Of a stretch of DNA of 64,000 nucleotides, positions 60,218 through 64,000 are shown in pieces. Below the pieces are notes generated by a model. It worked only from the letters and a program-made list of their open reading frames with translations, ran no database searches and was not told the origin of the DNA. Made by a program: the position numbers and the translations under genes. Location: positions 3,858,519 through 3,922,518 of the forward strand of contig NW_019091362.1 in the NCBI RefSeq assembly GCF_001949145.1. Direction: 5' to 3'. The first letter of the stretch is position 1. Each line of letters begins with the position of its first letter. Source of the stretch: Acanthaster planci. Its lineage: Eukaryota > Echinodermata > Asteroidea > Valvatida > Acanthasteridae.

Positions 60218-60298
60218 ATACACATTGACATTACCAACTTTATTGATGGATTTGCTGATGAAGCTGTCCACAGTGCTTTGTGTCCCACAATGGAGTAG
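60207..60298 (+). CDS. Candidate terminal exon with amphipathic helix
   Basis: Following GAAGTTCTGCTCCTCAG, the frame reads EGAIHIDITNFIDGFADE, then AVHSALCPTME and TAG at 60296-60298. Hydrophobic residues in ITNFIDGFADEAVHSAL fall at positions 0, 3, 4, 7, 8, 11, 12, 15 and 16. This is a textbook amphipathic helix, of the spacing seen in PKA regulatory-subunit-binding helices of AKAPs. The resemblance is to a pattern, not to a named protein. A minus frame (60088-60288) overlaps, and the CTCF-like word could explain the acceptor. Function not assigned. Confidence 0.25.
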
Positions 60299-60574
60299 AG
60301 GAAAGACCCCTGTGGTCTCTCTTACAATCCCTGTTTTAAGTGAAACATGTTTTCATGTTCGGTATACTCTTTACAATGAAAAGACCGTTGGGGAACTGCC
60401 ACGAGGGGTGGAGTGGGAAGATTGGGGAGGGGGTAGGGTGTGGATAAGGGGCACTATGGAGAATCAATGCCTCAGCATCTGAATTTTACAAACTCTTCTT
60501 GGCCAAAGGTGTGCCTTTGTTCTCTGCTGCACACATTAGTCCATGCACACATATGAGAAAGTACATGGACTGAG

Positions 60575-60793
60575 ATGAGTCATCACTCCTCTTCAGATGA
60601 GGTTTCTCACGGTGACAGACCTGCTCAGGATGACATGGAACGAGCAAGACAAGCGATCTTTTAAATCTTGACAGAACTTTGTCACCAGCAAGGAAAGTTT
60701 TCAGGTGGGTTTAAGAACAAGCCAGTCCGTGATTCCAATTTCGGTGTCCTTTTCGCTACGGTTCGACGGACTGACTTCTCAACAAATCATTGA
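60575..60793 (+). pseudogene. Coding-like frame interrupted by one stop
   Basis: From ATG at 60575 the frame reads MSHHSSSDEVSHGDRPAQDD and then MERARQAIF, meets TAA at 60662-60664, and reopens for 42 codons (ILTELCHQQGKFSGGFKNKP and on to RRTDFSTNH) until TGA at 60791-60793. The composition is hydrophilic and protein-like on both sides of the stop. A donor-like TTTTCAG|GTGGGT at 60703 offers an alternative reading in which the exon ends there. No homologue recognised; it could be a decayed gene or transposon frame. Confidence 0.25.
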
Positions 60794-63700
60794 TTTACAG
60801 CTTGAACAGTTATGGTGCACATCAGGAAAACACCTGTACAGGATGTGACTAGCGAATGACAAAACATTAGAGAGGCTGAGTAGGACCACTCAAGGTACAT
60901 CTTCTCACAGTGCCAACATTTATCTCTCGCTTAAAAGCAGGTGTTCACTAGCTTATTTGCCTTCAGGCCTTTGGAAATAACCCAAATTCAGTCACTGAGC
61001 GAAGATGCAGGCTGTGCATGAACACCACACTGTGTCTTTGCAATACATGCTATCCCAAATTCCACTCTCATCCAATATGGCAGTTGATCTTTGAATATAA
61101 CTCCTACTCTTAACTGTAATGTAACTGACACACATACGGGGTGCTAATCATTGGACAATTCAAACATAAATGTACATGTATAAACAAATCCATGACATTC
61201 ATTGCTTCTGATGAAGTAGTCTGTTAACTACTAAAGCTAATGCAAACTTTTCTTGCTAGACCCTTTCATAAATGCGAATGCAACGTCACTTTTAACTTCA
61301 TTCAGCAGTATATCAACATGGCTGCCCATACTTCATACAAAACCACATGTACATGAAAATATTTCTCTATTATCTGATTTCCCCAAATGAAGATAAGTGG
61401 CTTAGAGGTCAATATTTCTGGACAGAAAAATAAGAAGCTGTGAACAAATATCATGCTTGCGTTATTGGCAATCCCAAACCTAATTTTCATAAATGCATCC
61501 CCCATTTTAAAATTGATCCCGTTATATTTCAGCTTTGGCTATCTATATACATTGTATGGTACACCAAAAGAAAAATGCACACATTTGAATCCTATTTTGA
61601 TTTCCAAATATCATAGAGCAAAGAAGAAAGCAGGTACAAGAGGTTGATGCAATTGGTACACCAGGTGATGAAAACAATGGCTGAAAATAGCTCCGGTCTC
61701 ATAAGGCAGCCTGTCTGAAGGCTATTATGCATAGCGCCCTCTCTTGTTGAAGCAAAGCAAGAATCAAAAAGTATCAAAGAGAGAGAGAGTGCAGATCAGA
61801 GAGGACATGTGCATGATTTTTCTGATTGCTGGAATATGCAAGCACTTTTCCACAACATGTGATAAAATTGAAATCACTGAGTTGATGATTAAGTAATTAA
61901 GTAAACTCCTCTTGTCGTTACAGTTATGCATTGAAAAACAAAAAAATTCTGAAGATGGAGACGTACTGAATGCCACTTTCTGAATCCTTTTTGCAGTTGG
62001 AGTTGGAAAAAAATGACAGACTAATTGCATACATGACCAAGCTTCTGGAGCAACGGACAATGACAGTGTGCTACACAAATATCCTGCACATTCATGAAAT
62101 GAATGGCACTTCTGTTTTTTTTTTTTAATGGAATATCAAACGGGGCCGGGTCCCTAGACGCAGGAACTTCAAAATGCATGTTGGATACCTATTTACAAAA
62201 CTTGCTACTTGCTGGGGAAAAAAAAAGAACAAAGGCCATTTACAAGAGTTCGAGATTGTGCCCGAAAATCAACACTTGTACATTAGCAGTCTACCGTACT
62301 TCCTCGTGCCAACACTGTATACCCCAAAATAGAAACCATAAAAGAAAAGGAAAAAAAAAAGATAAAAATACGACGAGAAGGAAGAAACACACTTTCCAGG
62401 CATGTTTTGATGGCATTAAGCCCACGCTATGAGCTAACCAGCCCCTTCTAATCTCATTTTGAGCTATTAGATTGACTCCCTTTACTTTGTGGGGATAATT
62501 TGCATTGACATGCCTGCGAGTCACGTAGGGCAGCGGTTTGATCGGGCAAAGGCTTGAACTTCCACTAGAGAGTGGTTGAGTGCACATGAAGCATGTACGC
62601 ATCGACTTTCCGTTAAGCACACTTGTGCCAGAGGATTTTAAAGGGGCACACAAGTACAAGTTTTGCCCCCTGGGCCGGGGTTCTTGAAACTTGTATTACC
62701 CCTCCAAAAAAAGAAAAAAAAAGGACATCTCCCGGTGAGAAACCTCAGACGTACTGGTGAGTTTGGGAGAGGATAGTGGCTCCTGCTTTCAACGAATGGA
62801 TTCGTCATCCACAACCCCCCCCCAAAAAAAATTTAAAAAATAAAAAATCTTGTGAGAAAACAAAGGAATTATGGAAAAAGTAGCACCACAAGGTATATGC
62901 ACCAATCCCACAGTATGTCCTGTTATTAAGCTATAATATTTGTTATTGTGTCATTCTGAAGGATCCCCGTCCCTTGCACGACTAGGGATGATGGGTATCA
63001 TGCTGTTCTAATTTTTAGTCTTACTACAGTCTACATGAGTTTTCATTACATTCACCACACGATCTCCCACTTGTAACTGACACAGTTTAGTACTTTTGAG
63101 TGGCATACTGGTATAATGCGCACAGTTACATATGCAAATTGTAATTTGTCTTGCAGGTTGAAGTGCTTTTGAATAATCAAACTAGGATACTTGTCTTGCT
63201 GCATTTTGAACTACTGTAAATGTTGTCATAATAGATATTCATTAAAATAGAAACCATTGGAACTCTGAAATCATCTGCTTTACTCAAACGGCGTAATCTG
63301 CTTTTGACAAGGTAGAGCCTGAGATGCATATGGCAATTACACAGCATGTGTAAATTCAATAAACATTTTGACCCTTCATGTACGTGTACGTACAATGTCC
63401 AGATGATGTTTGCTAGAAGAATGCTTGCACGTTTGAATATATGATTGAACACATTATAGAACGTGGAGCAAGAAGGAATACCATCAGGGACCCTCCGGTG
63501 TTTTGACTGCAGTTCAGGTCCATGAGAGATTTGTACCACAGTCGTCCGTTTAACATAAATTGGCTTACACAGTCATAGAAAAGAAAAATGATGCATTCAA
63601 GTATACAGTGCCCACATTTTTGCTCTCTGGTTTTGCGTGGGCACCGCATTATTAACAAGAAGCTTTTTCATCGACGCAATGCCTGCTGGCATGGTGCCAA

Positions 63701-64000
63701 GCTGATGAAAAAAACTCTGGTGAAATTTTGCTCAGTATTGGATTTTTTGAGGCTCATTTCGAGGGATGTACACTGTTTGAGCACCAATGGATAACTCCGC
63801 ACACTCTGCACTGACTAATCTGAATATTAATTGGAATGTCAGAAAATAAACTAACATCAACATCAATAGGTGAGGTTGATTTGATCTTGGACTTGACTGA
63901 CTGTAGCATGCACAGATTTATGCAACAGAATTACGACATGGTTCCACCAGAAAAGACAACTTTACCACACACGTATAACAGCTATCTATATCAAGCGTTC
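60794..64000. other. Noncoding stretch, no supported gene
   Basis: CTCF-like word on the minus strand at 61731-61750. Junctions of C and A runs at 62699-62720 and 62815-62831. The minus frames 62291-62659 and 63177-63539 have no recognised domain. No terminator or RNA gene seen. Confidence 0.45.
61731..61750 (-). promoter_or_regulatory. CTCF-like word
   Basis: The reverse complement AACAAGAGAGGGCGCTAT shares AGAGGGCGCTAT with 19818 and 60208, but the left half of the CTCF core does not fit. Confidence 0.15.

Noticed and set aside
1-64000. CRISPR arrays, bacterial operons, ribosome binding sites
   Set aside because: The window is eukaryotic in character; no regularly spaced repeats or dense coding were seen.

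Overview
This window reads as eukaryotic, intron-rich or intergenic nuclear DNA from a metazoan, not a gene-dense genome. It is AT-rich. No open frame exceeds 246 codons, and none resembles a complete conserved protein. Composition is dominated by self-complementary words (TGTACA, ACATGT and GTAGGCCTA arrays) and by many miniature inverted-repeat elements. Such words are, from general knowledge, common in marine deuterostomes (echinoderms, hemichordates, amphioxus), so a marine invertebrate, perhaps an echinoderm, is my best guess. It is an inference, not an identification.

The clearest content is mobile DNA. At least five cut-and-paste-type miniature elements can be delimited from their own ends. 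A 284-bp foldback element (2157-2440) has a 10-bp target duplication. A 217-bp pogo/Tigger-like element (16875-17091) and a 166-bp element (29642-29807) have TA duplications. A 645-bp element (47589-48233) is flanked by TTAA. A 449-bp element (54396-54844) has ~78-bp termini, a 9-bp duplication CTTTCCAAA, and a tRNA-like sequence with pol III A and B boxes in its middle. Further inverted repeats lie at 6898-7286, 8442-8610, 8918-9252, 28379-28551 and 58402-58605. Retroelement remnants are a non-LTR reverse-transcriptase C-terminus (42535-42960, minus), a gypsy-like gag-pol piece (34555-34990, minus) and a decayed gypsy-like gag/protease region (49700-50460, plus).

Host genes are at best represented by isolated exons. 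Candidates on the plus strand are a region with an 18-codon repeat (13401-13601), a 15-codon Ig-like segment (14379-14423), a phase-0 exon (27107-27199), and terminal-exon candidates at 30594-30681, 45396-45441, 45613-45844, 51016-51119 and 60207-60298. A frame broken by one stop lies at 60575-60793. None can be joined into a gene model by eye. They are leads with low confidence, and several compete with open frames on the opposite strand.

Region by region: 1-9.3 kb is noncoding with three or four foldback elements; 9.3-17.1 kb is slightly more GC-rich and holds the repeat-coding and Ig-like candidates plus the pogo-like element; 17.1-27 kb is noncoding with palindromic-word clusters, CTCF-like words and a 248-bp tandem duplication; 27-35 kb has exon candidates, two miniature elements and a gypsy piece; 35-45 kb is mostly empty apart from a LINE remnant; 45-51 kb has the most exon-like and retroelement-derived sequence; 51-64 kb has the tRNA-bearing element, another foldback, CTCF-like words and two coding-like stretches. 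One undetermined base (N) is at 9685.
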